DNA of 33,522 bases, from contig JAUUPT010000046.1 of NCBI GenBank assembly GCA_030843315.1, forward strand, positions 1-33,522, in the 5' to 3' direction. The stretch is from Bacteroidaceae bacterium (lineage in GTDB: Bacteria; Bacteroidota; Bacteroidia; Bacteroidales; Bacteroidaceae). The notes beneath the pieces were generated by a model. The model searched no databases and had not been told where the DNA came from. It saw only the letters and a list, made by a program, of their open reading frames with translations. Made by a program: the position numbers and the translations under genes. Numbering within the stretch: the first letter of the stretch is position 1; the number at the start of each line of letters is the position of its first letter. Shown here piece after piece: positions 7,928 through 14,940 of this stretch.

Positions 7928-8278
7928 ATGAACTTTACTTTGTTAGTGGTCGTCCTGTTGACGGCAATCGCTTTCGTGGGTATCGTCATCGCGCTTTCCA
8001 ATGCGATAGCTCCCCGTTCGTACAATCCGCAGAAGATGGAGCCGTACGAGTGCGGTATCCCTACCCGCGGTAAATCGTGGATGCAATTCCGAGTAGGTTA
8101 CTATCTATTTGCCATCTTGTTCCTGATGTTCGAGGTGGAGACGGTATTCCTGTTTCCCTGGGCGGTCATCACCCGCGAACTGGGTGTAGCGGGACTTTTC
8201 AGTATTTTATTCTTCCTGATTATATTGGTTCTGGGCCTTGCATACGCCTGGAGGAAAGGAGCTTTGGAATGGAAATAA
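7928..8278 (+). CDS. nuoA: NADH-quinone oxidoreductase subunit A
   Basis: Small membrane subunit of respiratory complex I, part of the quinone-side junction between the peripheral and membrane arms. The 116 aa have three hydrophobic segments and the conserved loop PYECGIPTRGKSWMQFRVGYY (about residues 38-58), followed by FLMFEVETVFLFPWA, whose two glutamates are typical. First gene of a ten-gene run. Its last 10 bases overlap the start of nuoB, implying translational coupling. The 113-base gap upstream has no clear -7 box. Confidence 0.96.
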   Translation: MNFTLLVVVLLTAIAFVGIVIALSNAIAPRSYNPQKMEPYECGIPTRGKSWMQFRVGYYLFAILFLMFEVETVFLFPWAVITRELGVAGLFSILFFLIILVLGLAYAWRKGALEWK

Positions 8279-8862
8279 CGAAGAAACCGAAAATAAAATC
8301 TATCCCTTATGAGGAGTTTATCGACAACGAGACGTTGGAGAAACTGGTTCGGGAACTCAACGCAGGAGGTGCCAATGTGGCTCTCGGCGTACTGGACGAT
8401 TTCGTCAACTGGGGACGCAGCAATTCATTGTGGCCCCTTACGTTTGCAACCAGCTGTTGCGGTATCGAATTTATGGCCCTTGGTGCAGCCCGCTACGACA
8501 TGGCGCGCTTCGGGTTCGAAGTAGCCCGTGCCAGTCCGCGCCAGGCAGATATGATTATGGTTTGCGGAACAATTACCAATAAGATGGCTCCTGTGCTGAA
8601 GCGTCTTTACGACCAGATGCCCGACCCGAAGTATGTGGTGGCCGTAGGCGGTTGTGCCGTCAGCGGAGGCCCGTTCAAGAAATCCTACCATGTGCTGAAT
8701 GGGGTGGATAAGATTCTGCCGGTAGATGTATATATCCCCGGCTGCCCGCCGCGCCCCGAGGCATTCTATTACGGAATGATGCAGTTGCAACGCAAGGTGA
8801 AGATAGAGAAATACTTTGGCGGAGTGAACCGACAGGAAGAGAAACCGAAAGAAGAAGAATGA
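8269..8862 (+). CDS. nuoB: NADH-quinone oxidoreductase subunit B (cluster N2 subunit)
   Basis: Carries iron-sulphur cluster N2, which passes electrons to quinone in complex I. The 197 aa show the N2 ligands Cys63 and Cys64 (SCCGIEF), Cys129 (VGGCAVSGG) and Cys159 (PGCPPRPEAF). The frame is open upstream to 8077, but that part overlaps nuoA in another frame and is not NuoB-like, so the ATG at 8269 is the start. It overlaps nuoA by 10 bases and nuoCD by 4 (ATGA). Confident. Confidence 0.96.
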   Translation: MEITKKPKIKSIPYEEFIDNETLEKLVRELNAGGANVALGVLDDFVNWGRSNSLWPLTFATSCCGIEFMALGAARYDMARFGFEVARASPRQADMIMVCGTITNKMAPVLKRLYDQMPDPKYVVAVGGCAVSGGPFKKSYHVLNGVDKILPVDVYIPGCPPRPEAFYYGMMQLQRKVKIEKYFGGVNRQEEKPKEEE

Positions 8863-10460
8863 TGAATATGGATATAAGATATATAGAACCCGCGGCTTTG
8901 CACACCGAAATGCTGCGCCTGCGGCAAGAAGAACAGATGGACTTCCTGGAATGCCTGAGCGGCATGGACTGGGGAGAACCGGATGCAGAGAAAGATACGC
9001 CGGATACGCCGAGAGGATTGGGTGTGGTCTATCTGCTGGAATCTACCGCCACCGGGAAACGGGCAGCCGTGCGCACCGCCACCCTGAACCGCGAATGCCC
9101 CGAACTTCCCTCCGTCAGCGACATCTGGAAGGCAGCCGACTTCAACGAACGCGAAGTGTACGACTTCTACGGCATTGTCTTCATCGGCCATCCCGATATG
9201 CGCCGCCTCTACTTGCGCAACGACTGGGTGGGCTACCCACTGCGCAAGGACGACGATCCCGAAGCACAGAACCCGCTGCGCATGGACAACGAAGAAACCA
9301 TCGATACCACCACCGAGTTGAAGCTGAACCCCGACGGTACCGTCAAAAACAAGGAAATGCTACTCTTCGGTGACGATGAATATGTAGTGAACATCGGCCC
9401 CCAGCACCCTGCAACGCACGGCGTGATGCGCTTCCGCGTATCATTGGAAGGCGAGAACATCGACAAGATAGACGCCAACTGCGGCTACATCCACCGGGGC
9501 ATCGAGAAGATGTGCGAAAGCCTCACCTACCCGCAGACTCTGGCACTGACCGACCGCCTGGACTACCTGGGTGCACATCAGAACCGCCATGCCCTATGTA
9601 TGTGTATCGAAAAAGCCATGGGCGTAGAAGTGAGCGAGCGCGTGCAATACATCCGCACCATCATGGACGAGTTGCAACGCATCGACTCCCACCTGCTGTT
9701 CTACTCCTGCCTCGCCATGGACTTAGGCGCCCTGACCGCCTTCTTCTACGGCTTCCGCGAACGCGAGAAGATACTCGACATCTTCGAGGAAACCTGCGGC
9801 GGACGCCTCATCATGAACTACAACACCATCGGCGGCGTGCAGGCGGACATCGCTCCCGGCTTCGTAAAGAAGGTGAAGGAGTTCATCCCCTACCTGCGGG
9901 GCATCTTGCACGAGTATCACGAAGTATTCACCGGAAATATCATCGCGCAGCAACGTCTGAAAGGCGTAGGCGTGCTCTCACTGGAAGATGCCATTGCCTT
10001 TGGCGCCACCGGAGGCACAGGACGTGCCAGCGGTTGGGCGTGCGACGTTCGCAAGCGTATGTCATACGGCGTATATAATAAGGTGGACTTCAAAGAGATT
10101 GTCCGCACCGAAGGCGACTCCTGGGCACGCTACCTCGTCCGCATGGACGAAATACTGGAGAGCCTCAAGATTATCGAGCAGTTGATAGACAACATCCCCG
10201 AAGGCGCCTACCAGGAGAAGATGAAGCCGATTATCCGCGTGCCGGAAGGCACTTACTATGCTGCCGTGGAAGGCAGCCGCGGCGAGTTCGGCGTCTTCCT
10301 CGAAAGCCACGGCGACAAGACGCCCTACCGCCTGCATTTCCGCTCCACGGGATTGCCGCTGGTATCGGTGGTAGACACCATCTCGCGCGGGGCAAAGATT
10401 GCCGACCTGATTGCCATTGGCGGAACATTGGATTATGTAGTACCAGATATTGATAGATAA
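8859..10460 (+). CDS. nuoCD: Fused NADH-quinone oxidoreductase subunits C and D
   Basis: Complex I connecting-module protein in which NuoC (30-kDa) and NuoD (49-kDa, forms the quinone pocket with NuoB) are one chain of 533 aa. The NuoC part spans about residues 1-140, with its hallmark REVYDFYGIVFIGHPDMRRL and the run YPLRKD. NuoD begins near residue 170, with NIGPQHPATHGVMRF at 178-192 and the hallmark CGYIHRGIEKMCE soon after. The NuoC part is short at its N-terminus compared with free-standing proteins. Start at 8859 overlaps the nuoB stop; ATGs at 8862 and 8868 are also possible. The stop is one base before the nuoH ATG, so nuoE, nuoF and nuoG are absent. C-D fusions are known in several bacterial lineages. 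Confidence 0.96.
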   Translation: MMNMDIRYIEPAALHTEMLRLRQEEQMDFLECLSGMDWGEPDAEKDTPDTPRGLGVVYLLESTATGKRAAVRTATLNRECPELPSVSDIWKAADFNEREVYDFYGIVFIGHPDMRRLYLRNDWVGYPLRKDDDPEAQNPLRMDNEETIDTTTELKLNPDGTVKNKEMLLFGDDEYVVNIGPQHPATHGVMRFRVSLEGENIDKIDANCGYIHRGIEKMCESLTYPQTLALTDRLDYLGAHQNRHALCMCIEKAMGVEVSERVQYIRTIMDELQRIDSHLLFYSCLAMDLGALTAFFYGFREREKILDIFEETCGGRLIMNYNTIGGVQADIAPGFVKKVKEFIPYLRGILHEYHEVFTGNIIAQQRLKGVGVLSLEDAIAFGATGGTGRASGWACDVRKRMSYGVYNKVDFKEIVRTEGDSWARYLVRMDEILESLKIIEQLIDNIPEGAYQEKMKPIIRVPEGTYYAAVEGSRGEFGVFLESHGDKTPYRLHFRSTGLPLVSVVDTISRGAKIADLIAIGGTLDYVVPDIDR

Positions 10461-10461
10461 T

Positions 10462-11538
10462 ATGTTTGACTTTAGTATAGTAACCAACTGGATTCACCAG
10501 ACACTGACTTCCCTCATGCCGGAAGGTCTGGCGATATTCCTCGAATGTGTGGTGATAGGTGTATGCATCATCCTGATGTACGCCGTGCTCGCCATTATCC
10601 TGATTTACATGGAGCGCAAGATATGCGCCTTCTTCCAATGCCGCCTCGGTCCGATGCGTGTAGGGAAATGGGGATTGCTCCAAGTGCCCTGCGACGTCAT
10701 CAAGATGCTGACGAAGGAAATCATCGACCTGAAGTTCTCTGACCGCTTCCTTTATTACCTGGCGCCATTCATGGTGATTATCGCTTCGTTCCTTACGTTC
10801 GCCTGCCTGCCCGTCAGCAAAGGGCTGGAAGTGCTGGACTTCAATGTAGGCGTGTTCTTCCTGCTGGCAGCATCGAGCATCGGTGTGGTAGGTATCTTGC
10901 TGGCAGGATGGAGTTCCAACAATAAATTCTCACTGATCGGCGCTATGCGTAGTGGTGCACAAATCATCAGTTACGAACTGTCCTGCGGACTGAGCATACT
11001 GACGATGGTAGTGCTGATGGGAACCATGCAGTTCTCCGAGATTGTGGAAGGACAAGCCGACGGCTGGTTCATCTTCAAAGGACACATCCCCGCACTGATT
11101 GCTTTCATCATCTACCTCATAGCCGGAAACGCAGAGACCAACCGCGGTCCTTTCGACTTGCCGGAAGCAGAAAGTGAGTTGACCGCCGGATATCATACGG
11201 AATACTCCGGTATGGGCTTCGGCTTCTTCTACCTGGCGGAGTATCTGAATCTGTTTATCGTAGCCAGCGTGGCAGCCACTATCTTCCTGGGAGGCTGGAT
11301 GCCGTTCCACATCGTAGGGTTGGACGGTTTCAATGCGGTGATGGACTATATCCCCGGCTTCGTATGGTTCTTCGGAAAGGCGTTCTTCGTGGTGTTCCTG
11401 CTGATGTGGATTAAGTGGACGTTCCCCCGCCTGCGCATTGACCAAATACTGAACCTGGAATGGAAGTACCTGGTGCCTATCAGCATGGTGAACTTGATAT
11501 TAATGGTATTAATCGTAGTCTTCGGGCTACATTTCTAA
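10462..11538 (+). CDS. nuoH: NADH-quinone oxidoreductase subunit H
   Basis: Membrane subunit of complex I that links the quinone chamber to the proton-pumping arm. The 358 aa are hydrophobic, with about eight membrane spans. Conserved parts are YMERKICAFFQCRLGPMRVG (about residues 50-69), and AETNRGPFDLPEAESELTAG followed by EYSGMGFGFFYLAEY. The ATG at 10462 is chosen over an in-frame TTG at 10450 that would overlap nuoCD. It directly follows nuoCD where nuoE-F-G would lie in a 14-gene operon. Full length. Confidence 0.96.
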   Translation: MFDFSIVTNWIHQTLTSLMPEGLAIFLECVVIGVCIILMYAVLAIILIYMERKICAFFQCRLGPMRVGKWGLLQVPCDVIKMLTKEIIDLKFSDRFLYYLAPFMVIIASFLTFACLPVSKGLEVLDFNVGVFFLLAASSIGVVGILLAGWSSNNKFSLIGAMRSGAQIISYELSCGLSILTMVVLMGTMQFSEIVEGQADGWFIFKGHIPALIAFIIYLIAGNAETNRGPFDLPEAESELTAGYHTEYSGMGFGFFYLAEYLNLFIVASVAATIFLGGWMPFHIVGLDGFNAVMDYIPGFVWFFGKAFFVVFLLMWIKWTFPRLRIDQILNLEWKYLVPISMVNLILMVLIVVFGLHF

Positions 11539-11541
11539 AGG

Positions 11542-12057
11542 ATGAACAAGATGGAAAAAGAACATAACTCCTATTTCGGCGGCCTCATCCACGGCATCGG
11601 CTCCCTGCTGACAGGTATGAAAACCACCATGACCGTATTCTGCCGCAAGAAGACTACCGAACAATATCCCGAGAACCGTGCGACCCTGAAACTGTCCGAC
11701 CGCTTCCGTGGCACACTAACCATGCCCCATAACGAGCAGAACGAACATCACTGCATTGCCTGCGGACTCTGCCAGATGGCTTGTCCCAACGACACCATCC
11801 GCGTGGTGAGTGAACAGATAGAGACGGAAGACGGCAAGAAGAAGAAAATACTGGCAAAGTACGAGTACGACCTCGGCTCGTGCATGTTCTGCCAACTCTG
11901 TGTCAATGCCTGCCCGCACGATGCCATCACGTTCGACCAGAACTTTGAGCATGCGGTCTTCGACCGGACAAAGCTGGTGCTGACGCTGAATCATCCGGGT
12001 AGCCGGGTGGAAGAGAAAAAGAAACCAGCCGCTCCCCAAGACGCGACGACAAAGTAA
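11542..12057 (+). CDS. nuoI: NADH-quinone oxidoreductase subunit I (2x[4Fe-4S])
   Basis: Peripheral arm subunit with clusters N6a and N6b, which feed electrons to N2 on NuoB. The 171 aa contain two CxxCxxCxxxC motifs: Cys71-74-77-81 (CIACGLCQMACP) and Cys114-117-120-124 (CMFCQLCVNACP). The tail after residue 150 is charged and Pro/Lys-rich. Because no NuoEFG is encoded here, NuoI is the likeliest entry point for electrons from a ferredoxin-like or other donor (inference). Starts 3 bases after nuoH. Its stop codon is the first triplet of the 7-nt repeat array at 12055-12082. Confidence 0.96.
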   Translation: MNKMEKEHNSYFGGLIHGIGSLLTGMKTTMTVFCRKKTTEQYPENRATLKLSDRFRGTLTMPHNEQNEHHCIACGLCQMACPNDTIRVVSEQIETEDGKKKKILAKYEYDLGSCMFCQLCVNACPHDAITFDQNFEHAVFDRTKLVLTLNHPGSRVEEKKKPAAPQDATTK

Positions 12058-12082
12058 TTTGTAATTAGTAACTTGTAATTAA
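12055..12082 (+). repeat. 7-nt tandem array at the nuoI/nuoJ junction
   Basis: Four 7-nt units of consensus TAAYTNR begin exactly at the nuoI stop codon and end 5 bases before the nuoJ ATG. A 23-nt stretch (12059-12081) is identical to 14907-14929 at the nuoL/nuoM junction. Confidence 0.85.
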
Positions 12083-12087
12083 ACAAC

Positions 12088-12600
12088 ATGGAAATAAATC
12101 TTGAAACAGTAGTATTCTACTTCCTTGCGGCTTTCATTACCGTATTCTCCATTCTGACGGTGACTACCAGCCGTATGGTGCGTTCGGCTACCTACCTGCT
12201 GTTCGTACTGTTCGGCACGGCGGGCATCTACTTCCTGCTGGGATACACCTTCCTGGGTTCCGTACAGATTATGGTCTATGCCGGCGGCATCGTCGTGCTC
12301 TACGTATTCTCCATCCTGCTGACCAGTGGTGAAGGTGACGTCGTTGCCAAGCTGAAGCGCAGCCGGTTCCTCGCCGGATTTGGAGCCACTGCGGGCGGAG
12401 CCCTCATTGTATTATTCATCACCCTGAAACATAAGTTCATCGCCACCACTGATGTAGAGCCGTTGGAAGTCAACATCAAGACCATCGGCTATCACATGCT
12501 GAGCGGTGAGAAGTATGGCTATCTGCTCCCCTTTGAAGCTGTCAGCATTTTGCTGCTGGCATGTATCGTCGGCGGATTGCTCATTGCCCGTAAGAGATAA
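12088..12600 (+). CDS. nuoJ: NADH-quinone oxidoreductase subunit J
   Basis: Membrane subunit of complex I next to NuoH, NuoA and NuoK; its third helix is thought to take part in coupling. The 170 aa form five hydrophobic segments with the conserved stretch GYTFLGSVQIMVYAGGIVVLYVF (about residues 52-74), including the Tyr and Gly-Gly of the flexible helix. The 30-base gap after nuoI is filled by the 7-nt array. It is followed 17 bases later by nuoK. Confidence 0.95.
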   Translation: MEINLETVVFYFLAAFITVFSILTVTTSRMVRSATYLLFVLFGTAGIYFLLGYTFLGSVQIMVYAGGIVVLYVFSILLTSGEGDVVAKLKRSRFLAGFGATAGGALIVLFITLKHKFIATTDVEPLEVNIKTIGYHMLSGEKYGYLLPFEAVSILLLACIVGGLLIARKR

Positions 12601-12617
12601 TAAAAAAACATATCATT

Positions 12618-12926
12618 ATGATACACATGGAATATTATCTGATAGTCTCGGCTATCATGTTTTTCGCCGGCATCTACGGGTTCTTTACCCGCCGCAACAC
12701 GTTGGCGATATTGATTTCAATCGAGTTGATACTGAATGCAACGGACATCAACTTCGCGGTATTCAACCGTTTTCTGTTCCCCGGCGGACTGGAAGGCTAT
12801 TTCTTCTCCCTGTTCTCCATCGCCATTTCGGCAGCAGAGACGGCAGTAGCCATCGCCATCATGATTAACATCTACCGCAATATCCGTAGCATCCAGGTGA
12901 ACAAGCTGAACGACATGAAATGGTAG
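12618..12926 (+). CDS. nuoK: NADH-quinone oxidoreductase subunit K
   Basis: Small three-helix membrane subunit of complex I in the antiporter-like part of the arm. The 102 aa carry the two buried glutamates of the family, Glu36 (ISIELILNATDINF) and Glu74 (SAAETAVAIAI). The ATG at 12627 is an alternative start three codons in; numbering from 12618 puts the first glutamate at 36, as in the E. coli protein. The stop codon is followed immediately by the palindromic element at 12927-12961. Confidence 0.95.
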   Translation: MIHMEYYLIVSAIMFFAGIYGFFTRRNTLAILISIELILNATDINFAVFNRFLFPGGLEGYFFSLFSIAISAAETAVAIAIMINIYRNIRSIQVNKLNDMKW

Positions 12927-12961
12927 CCGGCGTAGCGCCGGAGCAAAAGTCGCCAAGCGAT
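12927..12961 (+). repeat. REP-like palindromic element, copy 1 (nuoK/nuoL spacer)
   Basis: A 35-nt element starts at the base after the nuoK stop. It has a perfect 6-bp hairpin, CCGGCG-TAG-CGCCGG (12927-12941), then a tail with a second small hairpin, TCGC-CAA-GCGA (12950-12960). It matches 14347-14381 inside nuoL at 29 of 35 positions with no gap; four of the six differences are two compensated stem pairs. No T tract follows, so it is not an ordinary terminator. Confidence 0.8.
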
Positions 12962-12995
12962 ATTTCTTGAATAATAACAGATAAACATAGTATAT

Positions 12996-14912
12996 ATGGA
13001 ATATACAATTCTAATCCTTCTCCTTCCCTTCTTCTCCTTCCTGATACTGGGACTGGGAGGCAAGTGGATGTCGCACCGCACCGCCGGGCTCATCGGCACC
13101 GCGGTGCTGGGCGTGGTTGCTGTACTCTCCTACCTCACTGCGGGACTGTACTTTAGCGCCCCCCGACTGGTGGACGGAACGTATGCCACACTGATGCCTT
13201 ATAACTTCACGTGGCTACCCTTCACCCCGTCGCTCAGTATCGACATGGGCATTCTGCTCGACCCTATTTCGGTGATGATGCTGATTGTCATCAGTACCGT
13301 CTCGTTCATGGTACACATCTACTCCTTCGGCTACATGAAGGGAGAGCGGGGATTTCAGCGCTATTATGCCTTCCTTAGCCTCTTCACCATGTCCATGCTG
13401 GGGCTGGTAGTAGCTACCAACATCTTCCAGATGTATCTATTCTGGGAGTTGGTGGGTGTATCTTCCTATCTGCTGATAGGTTTTTACTACACCAAACCGG
13501 CTGCCATTGCCGCCAGCAAAAAGGCGTTCATCGTCACCCGCTTTGCCGATTTGGGCTTTCTGATAGGTATCCTGGTTTACGGCTACTATGCCGGAACTTA
13601 TACTTTCCACCCCAGTGAAATGGCGCTGCTGAAAGGTGGTGCCGCCATGATTCCGTTGGCACTGGGACTGATGTTCATCGGTGGTGCCGGAAAGAGTGCC
13701 ATGTTCCCGTTGCACATCTGGTTGCCGGATGCAATGGAAGGTCCTACCCCGGTCAGTGCACTGATTCATGCTGCCACGATGGTGGTGGCAGGTGTCTACC
13801 TGGTGGCGCGGATGTTTCCGCTGTTTATAGAGTATGCACCCGGCGTATTGCACATCATAGCCTATGTAGGAGCATTTACCGCTTTCTATGCCGCCACGGT
13901 GGCTTGTGTGCAGAGCGATATCAAGCGGGTACTGGCATTCTCCACTATTTCGCAGATTGGCTTTATGATGGTGGCACTCGGCGTATGTACATCCACCGAC
14001 CCGCATCACGGCGGACTGGGTTATATGGCAGGTATGTACCATCTGTTCACCCACGCCATGTTCAAGGCACTGCTCTTCCTGGGGGCAGGTAGCATTATCC
14101 ATGCGGTACATAGCAACGAAATGTCTGCCATGGGCGGGCTGCGGAAGTATATGCCTGTCACGCACATCACCTTCCTCATCGCTTGCCTTGCCATCTCAGG
14201 CATTCCGCCGTTCTCCGGCTTCTTCTCCAAAGACGAGATACTGACGGCATGCTTCCAGTTCAGCCCGGCGATGGGATGGATTATGACGGTAATTGCAGCC
14301 ATGACGGCATTCTATATGTTCCGCCTCTACTACGGTATCTTTTGGGGGGGCGTAGCGCCCCGGCAAAAGTCGACAAGCGATGGAAGCCATGAACATACCC
14401 CCCACGAAAGTCCGCTTGCCATGACCTTCCCCCTGATGTTCCTCGCAGCTATCACAGTGGTAGGTGGTTGGCAGTTCGTCCTTCCCTTCGGACACTTCAT
14501 CAGTGCCAACGGCACGGCTTACGATATTCATCTCGATTGGGCAGTGGCAGGCACCAGCATTGTGGTAGCCGCTGCCTCTATCGCGATGGCCACCTGGATG
14601 TATGCAGGCAGCAAGCAACCCGTTGCCAATGCACTGTCCCGCCGCTTCCACGGTCTGTGGACGGCTGCCTATCACCGCTTTTACATTGATAACATCTATC
14701 AATTCATCACCCATCGCATCATCTTCGGCTGCATCAGCCGCCCCATTGCCTGGTGGGACCGCCACGTGGTAGACGGCTTCTTCAACTTCCTTGCCTGGAG
14801 CGCCAACGCCACCAGTGATGAAATTCGCGGCCTGCAAAGCGGACATATCCAACAATACACATTTGTATTCCTGCTGGGTACGCTTGCACTGATATTGCTG
14901 CTGTTATTGTAA
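12996..14912 (+). CDS. nuoL: NADH-quinone oxidoreductase subunit L
   Basis: Distal antiporter-like, proton-pumping subunit of complex I; 638 aa with many membrane helices. Hallmarks include FWELVGVSSYLLIGFYYTKP with the key Glu (near residue 151), GAGKSAMFPLHIWLPDAMEG with the TM7 Lys (near 232), and PTPVSALIHAATMVVAGVYL. A loop after FRLYYGIFW (residues 442-450) contains GGVAPRQKSTSD (451-462), encoded by a copy of the palindromic element; the conserved HTPHESPLAMTFPLMFLA resumes just after. The insertion keeps the frame, so the protein should be functional. The C-terminal lateral-helix region is present. A 69-base gap after nuoK holds element copy 1. Confidence 0.96.
   Translation: MEYTILILLLPFFSFLILGLGGKWMSHRTAGLIGTAVLGVVAVLSYLTAGLYFSAPRLVDGTYATLMPYNFTWLPFTPSLSIDMGILLDPISVMMLIVISTVSFMVHIYSFGYMKGERGFQRYYAFLSLFTMSMLGLVVATNIFQMYLFWELVGVSSYLLIGFYYTKPAAIAASKKAFIVTRFADLGFLIGILVYGYYAGTYTFHPSEMALLKGGAAMIPLALGLMFIGGAGKSAMFPLHIWLPDAMEGPTPVSALIHAATMVVAGVYLVARMFPLFIEYAPGVLHIIAYVGAFTAFYAATVACVQSDIKRVLAFSTISQIGFMMVALGVCTSTDPHHGGLGYMAGMYHLFTHAMFKALLFLGAGSIIHAVHSNEMSAMGGLRKYMPVTHITFLIACLAISGIPPFSGFFSKDEILTACFQFSPAMGWIMTVIAAMTAFYMFRLYYGIFWGGVAPRQKSTSDGSHEHTPHESPLAMTFPLMFLAAITVVGGWQFVLPFGHFISANGTAYDIHLDWAVAGTSIVVAAASIAMATWMYAGSKQPVANALSRRFHGLWTAAYHRFYIDNIYQFITHRIIFGCISRPIAWWDRHVVDGFFNFLAWSANATSDEIRGLQSGHIQQYTFVFLLGTLALILLLLL
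14347..14381 (+). repeat. REP-like palindromic element, copy 2 (in frame within nuoL)
   Basis: Stem GGGGCG-TAG-CGCCCC (14347-14361) is followed by a tail nearly identical to copy 1, with a single base change in it plus one in the 3-nt joint. It lies in the same orientation as copy 1 and 1420 bases away. It codes for roughly GVAPRQKSTSD of NuoL, in a hydrophilic loop. Confidence 0.8.
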
Positions 14913-14930
14913 TTAGTAACTTGTAATTAT
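14903..14930 (+). repeat. 7-nt tandem array at the nuoL/nuoM junction
   Basis: About four 7-nt units (consensus TAAYTNK) overlap the last codons and the stop (14910-14912) of nuoL. They stop 10 bases before the nuoM ATG. 14907-14929 is an exact 23-nt copy of 12059-12081. Confidence 0.85.
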
Positions 14931-14940
14931 AGATATAGAT

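Noticed and set aside
8077..8268. 64-residue N-terminal extension of nuoB
   Set aside because: It overlaps nuoA in another frame and is unlike NuoB; the ATG at 8269 gives the normal length and places the N2 ligands at Cys63 and Cys64.
10458..10462. Absence of nuoEFG as a deletion or assembly gap
   Set aside because: nuoCD and nuoH are both complete and joined in normal operon spacing, and the same gene set is known in related bacteria.
12927..12961. Hairpin after nuoK as a Rho-independent terminator
   Set aside because: There is no T tract, the stem is only 6 bp, nuoL follows in the same operon, and a second copy lies inside a coding region.
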